A stretch of 64,000 nt of DNA from Heloderma charlesbogerti (GCA_026122225.1 JANEZZ010000793.1:186001-250000); one strand, 5' to 3'. Shown: positions 32,776 to 43,160, counted from the first letter of the stretch. Numbers and translations: made by a program. Notes: generated by a model not told the origin, from the letters alone.

Positions 32776-32949
32776 AAGGGATGCCTACACATCCTACTGG
32801 GTGAGTGGGTGTTGGGGGCGGGACCAGCAGGGGTGTGGCCAGTGGTTCTGGCACCGCTCCTGCCTCTACATGTGTATGATGTTCTGCACTTCCTTACCCT
32901 CTGTTGGCAGCTAATATGATGTTGAACAGGATGGGCAAACATATGACAC

Positions 32950-33630
32950 AGGATGGAGGCTCACAACCCCCCCCCCCACACTCCTATTGAAACAGTGCAT
33001 GAGGGCACCGTGGAGCCATGCTGGCTAGCTCCGCCCCTAATGCATGCTGAGGCTACACCTACTGACCTGCAGAGGAAATGCTTCTCTGCCGTTTGCATGT
33101 TTGGGTGGCATGGGTGTTATGTATTCTGGGGACGGGGACGGGTACTGTGGGTTAGTTATTATTTGGAAACTTGGCAGCTCCTGTAGAGTTGGGAGTAGCA
33201 GCAGTGGGTGGAGCTTCTGCTAAGTTCTACAAATCTGTGTGTGATAAATAAAGGACAGTTGTGCTTGAGGCCTATGAGTCTTAACAGTCGTTCCCTCTAC
33301 CTATACCACAACGGGAAAGGGCTCTCCCCATATACTGAGATATGTGGGTAGAGCTCCTTCTGGCAAGGAGGGACTCTGGACCAATTGGGGTCTCCCTTTG
33401 GGTGAAGGAACTGTACCCACATACATCAGTATGTGTGGAGAGCCCTTTTCCATGCCAGCCAAACACATGAATGGCAGGGAAGCATTTCTGCTGTGTGCAT
33501 CAGTGGCGGGAGGCACGGCTGTGGTGCGCCTCAGTGGTGGGCAATGGAGCTTGCCCCCACGGGCCCCTCACATATTGTTTCAACATGGTGGTGAGGGGGG
33601 TGAACCTCCCCAAGGGAAGTCCTATGAAAC
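32950..33630. mobile_element. Large foldback DNA element split by a solo LTR
   Basis: Outer arm 32950-33114 pairs with 33445-33610. Examples are GAGGAAATGCTTCTCTGCCG versus GGCAGGGAAGCATTTCTG, and ATGTTTGGGTGGCATGGG versus CCATGCCAGCCAAACACAT. Inner arms: AAAGGGCTCTCCCCATATAC at 33315 pairs with GTATGTGTGGAGAGCCCTTT at 33430-33449. The arm is interrupted at 33115-33310 by an unrelated LTR-like insert. No duplication was identified for the element itself. Confidence 0.7.
33115..33310 (+). mobile_element. Short solo LTR, 196 bp
   Basis: Begins TGTTATGTATTCTGG and ends TATACCACA, with TG...CA termini. An AATAAA lies near 33246 within GATAAATAAAGGACAG. The flanking pentamers atggg (33110-33114) and acggg (33311-33315) match at 4 of 5. 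Removing it restores the foldback arm around it. The size suits a Gypsy- or Copia-type LTR; no internal region remains. Confidence 0.55.
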
Positions 33631-34155
33631 ATTATGGTGGGAAGGAAGAAACCTGGATATGCTGCAGCCGTTTTCGTCAGCAGAACATTTACCGTAACAT
33701 CTAGGTTGTCCCTCTGAGAATTAATTAGGATAATTTCTGCTTCTCTGACTTGGGCCTTGATTAATTCTATTCACTTGCAGCCTCAAGAAATGCTTGTTTT
33801 TGCTGAACTTTTCTTTTTTTAGTGTGAGGATTTCACAACCTCAGAATGATTGCAACAGGAGTAAACACGAGTGAGGGAGTGTGTCTCAGGAGAACTGGAG
33901 CTTGCTTCCCGCCCTCGCAGTTGGTTAAGCAAATAGTTACCAAGTGTGTCAGCTAGGAAATGCGATCTTCATCTGTATGAGTATTGGGGACAGCTGATAT
34001 TTTGGCATTGAGGCTTGAAAAACTGCAAATTGCAGCACAGCAAAAGGAGCAGGAGAAAGAGAAGCTGACGTTGGTTTCTGTGTCTGTCATTGTTTCAGGG
34101 GAGATATGGAAGTGAAAATGAGGTTAGCAAACATATTATATATTTTATTCATTTA
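33631..34155. other. Unassigned stretch
   Basis: No coding homology or recognisable repeats. Confidence 0.4.
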
Positions 34156-34260
34156 GGGCGCAATCCTATGCACATTTAGACAGAAAAAAAGTCCCACAAC
34201 TCCCAGCATGCTGGGAGTTGTAGGACTATTTTCTGTCTAAATGTGCATAGGATTGCGCCC
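34156..34260. mobile_element. Near-perfect foldback MITE, 105 bp
   Basis: GGGCGCAATCCTATGCACAT at the left is mirrored by ATGTGCATAGGATTGCGCCC at the right, and the centre is CCCAGCATGCTGGG. The arms are about 50 bases each with very few mismatches. Similar blocks occur at 61767-61893. It sits at the left edge of a larger element with related ends (34261-34710). Confidence 0.85.
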
Positions 34261-34710
34261 AGGGAGAGCAATCCTATGGCCCCTAGATAGCGTCTGGGGC
34301 ACCGTAGGATTGTTTGGTTTCCTGGCTACAAAGTTGGAGACAGGGCTCTGACCTGGGATCCAGGAAACCACGCTCCCCTCCTTCTCCCCCTCATAGCTGG
34401 CGCAGAGAGAACCGCACTGGCTACCTCTCCACATTCAGAAAATGGAGCATGGAGACAGGGCAAAGGGGGCGTTCCCGGGGCGGGGAGGAGAGGAGACTGA
34501 GGCGGCTGCCTTACGCTGTTTCCTGTGGCTGACCCAGCCTCCTTCCCTCCCCCTCCAGGGCACTGCTGCTAGACAGGTGAAATCACCCATCTACCAGAAA
34601 CGCAGGGCAGCTGGAGAGTGGAGCTGCTACTCTCTTCCTGCCTTGCATTGGATACTCATCAGCCTATGAGTTTGGAGGCTGCCACTTATCTGGATAGGAT
34701 TGCACCCTTA
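34261..34710. repeat. Related GCAATCCTAT...GGATTGCA element
   Basis: Starts GAGCAATCCTATGGCCCCTA and ends ATCTGGATAGGATTGCACCC, which form inverted ends. The interior GGCGCTGCC/GAGGAGAGG-rich part has no recognised content. It may be the outer element into which 34156-34260 inserted. Confidence 0.5.
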
Positions 34711-35140
34711 GTTATTTAATCCATTTGTTAGCCATCGTTCAAGTCCATAGTCTTCCCAAGGCAGCTTACACTACAAGCACATTTATAAAATTATATTAAC
34801 TATAAATAATTTTAGATGAAACAAGTTGCCTTACAATACAATTTCAAAATACCCATCAGCAGCGAATAACATAAACATTTCAATTAGAGGCCAGGGAGAA
34901 CAGGTGAGTTTTTAAAATCCTCTTAAAAGCAACCACAGATGGGGCCAACCATATCACTCTCAGGAGGGAATTCTACAGCATAGGGGCCACCACTGAGAAG
35001 GCCCTATTTCTAGTCCCCACCAGTTTCACTGATCTTGGTAGCAAGGCAGAAAGCAGGGCCTCCAAAGATGATCTTAAAACACAGACAGGTATGTACAGGT
35101 GTAAGTGTCGTTCAAATAACCTGGACCCAGAATTTTAGGG
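34711..35140 (-). repeat. L2/CR1-type LINE 3' region (reverse)
   Basis: In reverse it carries the LINE blocks around AAGGCAGCTTACACTACAAG, GAATTCTACAGCATAGGGGC and CACTGAGAAGGCCCTATTTC. These are also seen in diverged form at 48290-48360. No coding frame survives. Confidence 0.6.
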
Positions 35141-35159
35141 CTACTCTCTGGGTGTGTCA

Positions 35160-35228
35160 GGAACAGTCAGGAATGATGGGAGCTGTAATCCAAAACATTT
35201 GGAGGATACCAGGTTAGAGAAGGCAGTT
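35160..35228. repeat. Half of a hAT MITE (GGAGGATACCAGGTTAGAGA)
   Basis: ATGGGAGCTGTAATCCAAAA and GGAGGATACCAGGTTAGAG match the right arm of the 9005/32106 family. Confidence 0.6.
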
Positions 35229-35546
35229 CTAACCACTATACCAAACAGGCTCCCTCCATGCTGGTGCGAACCAGACCGTCTATAATTACACAAGTGGTCC
35301 AGCAATTGGTTAAAATTTTAAACAGCTTTCATTCCATTTGTGTGCCAGCTCAGAAATGAAAGTGCACAGGGAAAGGCATTTCTAGTGGTTGTCTCACAAC
35401 TGTGTAGTACTCTTTCCCCTGGGAACTTGCCAATACTTTAGTCTGAGGACTGATTCACCCATCACATGATATACGGAACTCTCATCTCAACTCCCAATGA
35501 CATTTTCATTCAATTGGTCAGGGAGATTTTGTTGTAAGGAGGAGAA

Positions 35547-35742
35547 GGGCTATAACTCAGTGGTAGAGCGCATACCTTGCATGCAAAAGGTCCCAGGTTC
35601 AATCCCCAGCATCTCCAGGTAGGGGTAGGAAGGAATCCTGCCTGAAACCCCCGAGAGCTGCTGCCAATTGGTGTTAGCAGTACTGGGCTAGATGGACCAA
35701 TGGATTGACTCAGTATAAGGAACCTTCCTGTGTTCCTAGGCA
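35547..35742 (+). repeat. tRNA-derived SINE, nearly complete
   Basis: The A box is TAACTCAGTGG and the B box lies in GGTCCCAGGTTCAATCCCC. The body has ACCCCCGAGAGCTGCTGCCA and GATGGACCAATGGATTGACT. It ends CCTGTGTTCCTA. Same family as 23817-24030. Confidence 0.88.
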
Positions 35743-36346
35743 AAAATGGAGCTCTATTTTTAAAGAGAGATGTATGTATTTATGTACGTATTTATTTATT
35801 ATTTAGGGGAAACAAGAGAGACCACAGCCCAGTTGTGCTAAGTTTGGGATACTGTATTTCCAGTCTCCGTTAGTACACATAAGGGCTCCAAATTGTTTTG
35901 TGGGTGAGAAAAGCTACGCTCCAGTAGCAACGCATGAGGGTTCCTTTCTGTTACATACAGATGTATGTTGTTGTTGTTTTTGTATGTATGTATTTTGTAT
36001 GTATTTTCGTATTTTGTTTGTATGTTTTTGTTGTTTGTTCTTTTTTTAAATCAAAATGGCTGTCTTTTGTTAGAGAGACAGGCTGCTTCAAGAAGGGTGA
36101 CTGGGAGCAGAGAAATAGTGGGGAATAAGGAGGCACTTGGAGGTTGGGGGAAGGCCCAGCAGGCAGGTGTGACCCCCAATTCTTCCTTCTCGATGTGTTC
36201 ATTTCTACCCAACTGGATATCTAAACAGGGCTGCTGTAAAGCCTCATAAAAAGTCTAGAATCTGATACAACACGGATTCTGCAGTCTCTCCCTCCCCACA
36301 TAAAGGCACTGATTCCACCACCAGACTATCTTTATTTTTAGCGTTG
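35743..36346. other. Unassigned stretch
   Basis: TATG/TTTG-rich simple sequence at about 35960-36040. Nothing else recognised. Confidence 0.4.
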
Positions 36347-36354
36347 ATTCACAC

Positions 36355-37209
36355 TAGGGATGTACGAAAGTCACTTACCTTGTCGAAGGGTGACATTCGC
36401 AGTGGGGGGGGAGGCGCTCCGTCCCTCCCCCCGAAATTCTCTCTGGCCGGCTCTGCTCCACGGAGATTCCGCAGAGCCGCCAGCCGGGGCCACCCACAGT
36501 CGGACATCCGGCCGCTGGGCAGCCTGCAGGGATGCAAATGGTGGCTGCCATAGCCGCCGCCATTTGCGTCCCTGTATTTTGCTGTGATAGGCTACGTAAA
36601 TATTTACGTAGCCTATCACGGGGGGGGGGAACAGTGAACGCAAATGGCGGCGGCTACGGCGGCCGCCATTTGCTTTCCCTTTTTTTTTGCCGTCTTAGCC
36701 TACGTAAATATTTACGTAGGCTATTATGGCAAAAAAAGGGGGGGAACGTAAATGGCATAGTGGCCGCCATTTGCGTTCTTTTTCTCTTTTTTTGCCATAA
36801 TAGCCTATGTAAATATTTACGTAGGCTAAAACGGCGAAAAAAAGGGAACGCAAATGGCAGCCGCCGTAGCCACCGCCATTTGCATTCCCTTAGTTTTGCC
36901 GTGATAGGCTACGGAAATACTTACGTAGCCTATCACATCTTCCACAGGGACGCAAATGGCGTCCCTGCGTTAGCCGTGATAGGCTACGTAAGTACTTACG
37001 TAGCCTATCACGGCTACATGGAAGAAGCGAATGGCGGCCACAGACGCGGCTGCCATTCACAAGTCAGCGCGGACGACAGCAGGTAGGTCCTCTGTTCCGG
37101 GCCCATTTTGCGGGGTGGGGGGGCTTCGTTCCGCCACAGATTTCGGGGGGCCAAATGCACTGGCATTCGGCCTCACTGAGATCCGTGGCGGAATTCTCTG
37201 ACATCCTTA
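36355..37209 (+). mobile_element. Pal-hAT copy 3: largest palindrome array, 855 bp
   Basis: Left end TAGGGATGTACGAAAG; right end decayed (GACATCCTTA). A perfect 8-bp duplication attcacac flanks it (36347-36354 and 37210-37217). Five P1 palindromes are centred near 36601, 36709, 36814, 36918 and 36993; the first is a perfect 36-mer and the last a perfect 46-mer (36971-37016). They alternate with six P2 palindromes at about 36530-36573, 36635-36684, 36745-36777, 36844-36890, 36950-36968 and 37025-37061. Around a centre near 36761 the units pair again as one palindrome of about 250 bp. The 184-codon frame through it is a by-product. Confidence 0.92.
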
Positions 37210-37310
37210 ATTCACACTGCTGTTTTTCTTAGCACAATTGCATATACTGATACATGACTGGGAAGGAAAGGTTATTGTGAACTGGGCTGTACAATGCAAT
37301 GAGTGTCACC

Positions 37311-37790
37311 TAGGGATGGACGAAAGTCCCTTACCTGTCCTCGAAGCTTGCTTCGCGGTGGGGGGAGGCGCTTCGCTTCTCCCCCCGAAGTTCATGCGAC
37401 AGGGGGGAGGCGCCCCATCCCTCACCGGCGAAATTCAGGCCAGGTAGAAACACCCCATCTACCTGGCCGCGAAAAAAAAACAAACCACCCCCATGATAGG
37501 CTACGTTAATCGTTACGTAGCCTATCACAGGTTTTTTTTGTTTTTTTTTTTACTTTCCTTGTAATGGCGGCGGCGGCAGCCGGTCAAAAGACCGGCTGCC
37601 GCCCCTGCCCCTGACGAAGACCCGACGAACCGCCGCCGGGACCCGCCGCCAGGAGGGACATTCGTGAAAGGTAAGTCCCATCCTGGGGGGGGGGCGGGGG
37701 GGCGGAGAATTTCACCGCCGATTTCGGGGGGCCAAATGCGTTGGCACTCGGCCCCCCGAAGTTTCAGGGAGAAATTCTCCCCCATCTCTA
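37311..37790 (+). mobile_element. Pal-hAT copy 4, short form, 480 bp
   Basis: Left end TAGGGATGGACGAAAG; right end ...CCCCATCTCTA. A perfect duplication gtgtcacc flanks it (37303-37310 and 37791-37798). It has a single P1-type palindrome (37494-37527, TGATAGGCTACG-TTAATCG-TTACGTAGCC type), no P2 array, and the third inverted block (GCAGCCGGTC-AAAA-GACCGGCTGC) near 37578. It lies 101 bp from copy 3 in the same orientation but has its own target site, so the two inserted independently. Confidence 0.92.
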
Positions 37791-38309
37791 GTGTCACCCA
37801 GCAGCTGCTTGAAAAAAGTACAGCCATGATCACAGAAGCGGCTACTGATTCATGTTTACTGCGTGATTCATGCTAACCTCTCTTGCATGCAGCTATTTGG
37901 GGTGGATGGGACATGCATGAACCAGAACACACTTGCATACCAATAGGTTCTTCGTGGTCTCTGTGCATCACACATAATGGCCTCTGAACCTGCGCAGAGC
38001 CTCGATTTGGGAAATGTCTACAGCTGAGGAGTTTTGGCAGGAAGCCTTCCCCACTGTCCCAGTGTGCATGACCGCTTATTCCCTCAGTTCTCTTTCGTCC
38101 GCCATTGTGGTAGCCTCTCTTGTTTTGGTTCATCTGAAAGCTAAAAAATTTTTAAAGCTGAGGTTTTATTCTTTCTGTCTCTTTCTCCCTCCCTCTCTCT
38201 TTTTCTGCCTTTATATTCTGCGTTACTTGATTTATTTAGTTTTTCGCAATCCTACAATCCCCCTTGCAAGCATATGGCCCTCAAGGCACCATTTTGAAAG
38301 TGTTCCTGT

Positions 38310-38780
38310 TGTGGGAGCAAGTTATCTCCATCCAATGGACGCTCGTTGTGCCTTTTCTGTCTTGGCGAAGGGCACACTGTTGAGACCAGTCCTCATTGCC
38401 AGACATTCTCAAAACAGGCTCAGCACAATCGTGCTAATTGGCTAAAAGTCATGCTTTGGAAGAAAGCACTTGAGGCAGTTACAGACCCACCAATGGTCCA
38501 GGTCTCTAACCTCCCCCCACCCCCATCCCCAGCTGGGAATATTCCTGCCTTGCCTGTGCCTGTACAAGTGTTGGGGATTACCTCCTCCCTGCATCCCACA
38601 CAAGTCTCCTCGAGTGCAGCTAAGTCCCCTACTCTGGGGCAGGTGCTGACACTTTCGTTGGCCAAGAAGTTAACAAAAAAGCCCCAACATTCTTCAGAAA
38701 TAAAGAAGAAGAAGCAAAAGATGTCAAAGAGACTAGCAGGCTCCCCTCAGGACTGTGTCAGGCCGCACTCCCCATTGTGA
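38310..38780 (+). pseudogene. DIRS-like gag, N-terminal zinc-finger part
   Basis: In the frame of base 38310 the peptide reads CGSKLSPSNGRSLCLFCLGE followed by GH. This is a C-x(13)-C-x(2)-C cluster preceding GEGH, as at the start of DIRS gag proteins. A low-complexity Pro/Ser/Lys stretch with KKKKQKMSKR near its end follows. The stop is at 38778. Because the next gag part is in another frame and far downstream, the gene is broken. Gag would coat the element RNA; here it is not functional. Confidence 0.65.
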
Positions 38781-39059
38781 GATCGATTTAACTCTCTGCC
38801 ACCAACAATCATCACTGATGAGGCCTTGGGAATGACCAGCATGCATGACCAGTAGACATCACATCGACATTGGAGGGTGAGATCTGAAATTTATCCCTTC
38901 TGGAACCTCTAGCTCTGCTACCTCATCCACACCATTCCCTGAGAGGTGACATCTTAGATGTACAGGTTCACCTGACTCCTTCTTCTTGGTTGCTTCCATC
39001 AGGCAGAGTCAACCCCCTAGATTCTACAAGCGGCTGTGGGAGCTGTCTCAGCTCAGAAT

Positions 39060-39743
39060 GGGGCAGACACTATAATTGGGACCTGCCATACAGGAGACCC
39101 AGAGACTGGGATGACCATCAAGATGATCTCTATGGCCATCACCAATATTACGGCTATGGTGTCGAGAGGTCCTGAACCACAGGAAATGTTCCTCACTCCT
39201 TCACCAGTTTCAAGGGAGCTGTGCAGCATGCTGGCTCCCAAGATGCCACAGCTTCAAACCCTGTTGAGGCAGCAAGCACCACTCCCACCCTTGGCCACGC
39301 TATGGCTGCCCCCACAAACTCCACAGCAACAGACCGTGGAGCAGATTGCCTTTCCACTGCCTATGGAAAGATCTCCCTTGTTGGGCATGGAATATGAGTC
39401 CGATTCCACCTCAGTCTCATCACTCCATCCGTCTTCACCAGATGCGGCGGTTGGGTCCCAGGTCGCAATTTCACCATCTGAGGATCTTGGACAGTTCTCT
39501 GATCAAATACTGAGACTAGCACAATCTCTAGGGCTTGCCACCCAACAAGCTGCTCCTGTAGTACAGGATCCAGTTTTTGACTCAGTCAACACGGAGACAT
39601 CACAGCCTGTGGCTATCCCACCTCTGCCTGCATTGCAGGACACTATTAAACAGTTTTGGAAGGCCCTCTCCACCATGCCTCCCACATCTAAGCATCTGGA
39701 GGGGATTATCAGGTGCAGGAAGTGGATGCGGAATTCCTTTTAA
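39060..39743 (+). pseudogene. DIRS-like gag, middle part
   Basis: A 235-codon frame (first Met 39036) with the acidic and Gln/Pro-rich composition of DIRS gag. It contains SEDLGQFSDQILRLAQSLGL and a PALQDTIKQFWKALSTMPPT segment, which correspond to the conserved helices before the C-terminal domain. It ends at TAA 39741-39743. Confidence 0.6.
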
Positions 39744-39795
39744 CCGCCCTGCTCCAAATTCGATTGTGGTTGAAGTGGCCCAGTGAAAATCTCAC

Positions 39796-40098
39796 TGTGT
39801 CCACTCTTCACTGGTGGACAAGGGAGGCCATCACCTTGACTTCCTAGGAAGAAGGATGTACTCTTTGACTGCCCTTGCCTTGAAAGTCTCAAGTTACGAG
39901 GCAAGCATGGCAGGCTATCAGCTGTTCCTATGGGACAAGGTTGGGAAGCTGTTGGAACACCTCCCTCAATACAAGAAGGATGTGGCCCACGTCTTCCAAA
40001 ATGAGGCGATGAAGCTTTCCAGGAAACAGATTAACACCTCCAGGCATCAGGAGGACTCTGATGCCAAACTCCTGGTCAGCTCCATCGCTCTCTACTGA
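39796..40098 (+). pseudogene. DIRS-like gag, C-terminal part
   Basis: Reads KGGHHLDFLGRRMYSLTALA and then LKVSSYEASMAGYQLFLWDK, the recognisable gag C-terminal helical block of DIRS elements. It is separated from the previous part by a stop and a frame change and ends at TGA 40096-40098. Confidence 0.6.
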
Positions 40099-40610
40099 CA
40101 CACGTGGCTGTTCTTAGTTGGACTTTCACAGGAGGCTTGGTCCCAAATAAAGGACCTTCCCTTCAACAGTCAAGGCTTATTCAGTGCCAAGATGGATGAA
40201 GCACTCAACTCTGTCCAAAAGGCCAGGGCCATGGCCTGTAAGATGGGGTTTCAGCAACAGACTCCAGCTCCATGGCAGTGCCACTGGTTCAGATTGTCCG
40301 TGGCCCCATACCAAACCTCATCCTCCGGGGTTCAACAACACCAACTTTGCCAGCAGCTGGCTCAGCAGTGGAGGCCTTATTTGGCTTCAAAATACCATCC
40401 GTTCCGTCAAATGGATGATGAAGGAAATAGGCAGCGCCTTTGACTATCTCCCCCCTTTCTCTTCATCCCACTCCTCAGCCTCCCATCTTCAGCACTGTTC
40501 TATCCTGTTTTCTCTCTGCCTGGATCAACATCACCACAGACTCCTGGGGTCTTTCCATCATACGGAGGGGCTCCAGGATCAAGTTTGATACCCTCCTTCC
40601 ACTCGGTGCC

Positions 40611-41110
40611 ATGGCAGTAACAGCTCCATCACCTGCTCTCCACCGAGAGGTTGACACTCTTCTCAAGAAGGGAACTATCATACTCATCCCACGCTCACAT
40701 CTCTGCAATGGGTTCTACTCGAAGTACTTCATGGTACTGAAGAAGGATGGAGGGCTCTGGCTGATCCTGGACCTCTGAGAACTAAACCTGTACATTTCAC
40801 CCAGGAAATTCCACATGGTTTGACTAGCATCTATCCTCCCTCTCCTCTCTCAAGGAGATTGGTTCACCTCTATCGACCTCAAGAACGCTTACTTTCACAT
40901 CGCCATAGAGGAGTCACACCAGCGTTACCTGTGCTTTGCCATTGGTCCTGACGCCTACCAGTTCCGGGTGCTACCTTTTGGCCTACCACTGCACCTAGAG
41001 TATCCACCAAGTGCATAGCAGTGGTCTGTTCTCATCTTCGGATGCAAGGTGTTAAGGTGTACCCATACATTGATGACTGGTTGTTGGTGGCGTTGACATG
41101 GAACCTTCTT
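40611..41110 (+). pseudogene. DIRS-like reverse transcriptase
   Basis: Motifs in order: VDTLLKKGTIILIPRS, FMVLKKDGGLWLILDL, GDWFTSIDLKNAYFHIAIEE, the YQFRVLPFGLP block (to about 40990) and, after a one-base frame change, VKVYPYIDDWLL. YIDD at about 41066-41077 is the catalytic aspartate motif. Two in-frame stops (near 40777 and 40821) are TGA at positions where Arg is normal, which fits CGA-to-TGA decay of methylated CpG. It is no longer able to make an enzyme. Confidence 0.8.
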
Positions 41111-41555
41111 CTTTGGTCAATAGAGGTGACCTGCAATCTCCTTTAGTGCTGGGCTGTTGCATCAACTTTGAAAAATCCCATCTGCAGCCTGCCCAAAGCT
41201 TTCAGTTTATTGGGCACTGCTTGAGTCCCATTCAGGATGGGCCTTTCCCCCCTGAGATTAAGTGAAGGTTCTGACTTGTTGACAGGGAATCTCATCTCAC
41301 ACCTGCAGGTATTTGTGGGCATATGAAATCCAGCGTCTCCTGGGCCAGATGGCCTCAACAACTGTAGTCTATTTTGCTTGTTTGCATATGAGGCCTCTCC
41401 AGAACTGGCTCATACACAATTTTGATACCAAGTGGGATGCCCATTGTACCAGGCTGCAGCATCCACAGAATGTCAAGGGCTCATTACGATGGTGGACAGT
41501 GATGGCCAGTTTATGAGAAGGCATGCCCTTCCTCTAGCCGTTTCCATCCTGAGTA

Positions 41556-41920
41556 GTAACTATGAATGCATCACTCTTGGGATGGGAAACCCATTGCACA
41601 GGCCTTGCAGTCCACGGACAATGGTTGGCCTTGGGGGTGAAACAGCATATCAACCTCCTAAACCTCCGGGCTGTGGACAAAGCCTTTTGGGCATTCGAGC
41701 CAAACCTGGTGGGCAGACTGGTCCAGGTCACCTCGGACAACACGACAGTGGTCACATAATTGAACAAACGAGGGGGTACAAGATCGCGTCCACTCCTTGC
41801 ACTGATGCTCGAGATTTTCCATGGTAGTTACCCTGCCTGATCAGATTGATTGCAATCCATGTTGCCAGAGTGGACAATGTCTTGGCCGACCAACTCAATC
41901 AGACCAAGCTAACCTCCCAT
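41556..41920 (+). pseudogene. DIRS-like RNase H domain
   Basis: MNASLLGWETHCTGLAVHGQ contains the degenerate TDAS-like first motif. HINLLNLRAVDKAFWAF is the typical second block, TSDNTTVVT the third Asp motif, and NKRGGTRSRPLL and HVARVDNVLADQLNQ follow. One stop (41757-41759) separates the SDNTT block from the GGTRS block. This wording is specific to DIRS-type rather than Gypsy RNase H. Confidence 0.75.
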
Positions 41921-41990
41921 AAATGGGAATCACTGATTCAGGAACCATCTGGAACAGAGTTCGGAGGGCTGCGGGGTGATGTGAAACCCA

Positions 41991-42320
41991 TTCCGCTAGC
42001 AAATAACCAGGTTTGGATCCACCCCGAGATATGCACTTTTCAGAATTTTGCAATGCAATTTGCACCTTTAAAAAATGTGTACAAAAATGCTATATGTACA
42101 AAAATGTGTACATTGGGGGGAGTGTGCACAAAAAGGCATTCTGTTAGGGTCAAATCACTTACAGAAAGTGCTAGGAAAAGTGCATAAAAATGTGTATATG
42201 AGAAGAAACGCACACAACAATGCATACAAATGTCCATACAAACTTTTTTGCCGAATTTGCAAACTGATGGGGAAACAGGCCAAGACAAACTTACGGCTGG
42301 GAAAATGAGATGCTGAACAA
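41991..42320. repeat. AT-rich repeat with reiterated AAATGTGTACAAAAATGC units
   Basis: ACAAAAATG and TGTGTAC units recur at irregular spacing between 42060 and 42240. The style is that of the interior of the hAT element 18919-19503 and of 48505-48870. It abuts the point where the DIRS-like element stops and may be the insertion that cut it. Confidence 0.45.
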
Positions 42321-43160
42321 AACCAAAACTGAGAGATTGCTGTGAGCCCATATACACAGTCACCTGGACATATTCAGCAGTGGCACAAGCAACCAGATCC
42401 TGTACATATTTGCCGCTTAGCCACTCCAACTGGGCTTGTTATTCCCAGATAAGTGTGCATAGGATTGCAGTCTTAGCCCTTAAACCTGCTCTTAAACTTT
42501 AAGGGGCTTGTTCCAAATGTGTACTCAGTCAATATTTTGTATGAATGGAAAAGAATCTACTACACCATCAAGAAAAGTGGGTTTCTATCAGTATTGAGGC
42601 TTGGTAATTATAAACAGACATGGTCATTAAAATTCAACAATCAACTTCTCCTGTGGGCAAAAACCGTTGTTCCAGCAAGAGGCACGTTATCAGCGTGATG
42701 TTTCAGGGAAGTCAACTGCCACATAATATCAAGTACACATTAATGAGCTCGGTCCCTAACATGGAAACAAAACAGATTGGCCCAGAAGCCAAAGGCACAT
42801 AACATGGGGGAAGATGGAGGGAGGGAGGGGGGAATCTAAAAAGCATTTAGAGAAAATATGAAATATGCATAAGACTAATGTCCATTGTTCTTAAACCAGT
42901 TTGTGCAAACCTGTGTTTCACTGGCAGAAATGCTCCACTTCTTTAATGTGAATTCCAACTTGTGGCCCTCAGCCCAAATTTGGAATGGCTTTGAATGTTA
43001 ATACAGGAAGGATGGGTGAATCATGCTTCCTGTTATTAATGCATACTATTAATGTCCAAAGTGGGTCCTTGTGCATCACTCTCATAGGAAGATACATGTA
43101 CTGTACTCTCAGGAGGAACTTACGTTAGTTCTCCTGGATCTTTCTTGGTCCAAGAGAGGC
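42321..43160. other. Unassigned stretch
   Basis: A fragment TAAGTGTGCATAGGATTGCA (42450-42469) belongs to the GGATTGC MITE family. Otherwise nothing. Confidence 0.4.

Larger units (their letters stand above)
37940..41990 (+). mobile_element. DIRS-like tyrosine-recombinase retrotransposon, decayed
   Basis: The order is gag zinc-finger region, gag body, reverse transcriptase, RNase H, all on this strand and broken by stops and frameshifts. The reverse transcriptase and RNase H match DIRS1-type elements in motif wording (see the part entries). The methyltransferase and tyrosine recombinase expected after RNase H are absent: the sequence changes to a different AT-rich repeat at about 41990. The outer limits are uncertain. 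Lizard and turtle genomes are known to carry such elements. Confidence 0.7.

Noticed and set aside
36584..37016. CRISPR-like array of repeats and spacers
   Set aside because: The units are palindromes with variable, also palindromic intervals inside a transposon with an 8-bp duplication, in an evidently animal genome.
36532..37086. 184-codon open frame across the Pal-hAT copy 3 array
   Set aside because: It is a translation of the palindromes: the same peptide words recur and reverse with each unit, and there is no transposase motif.
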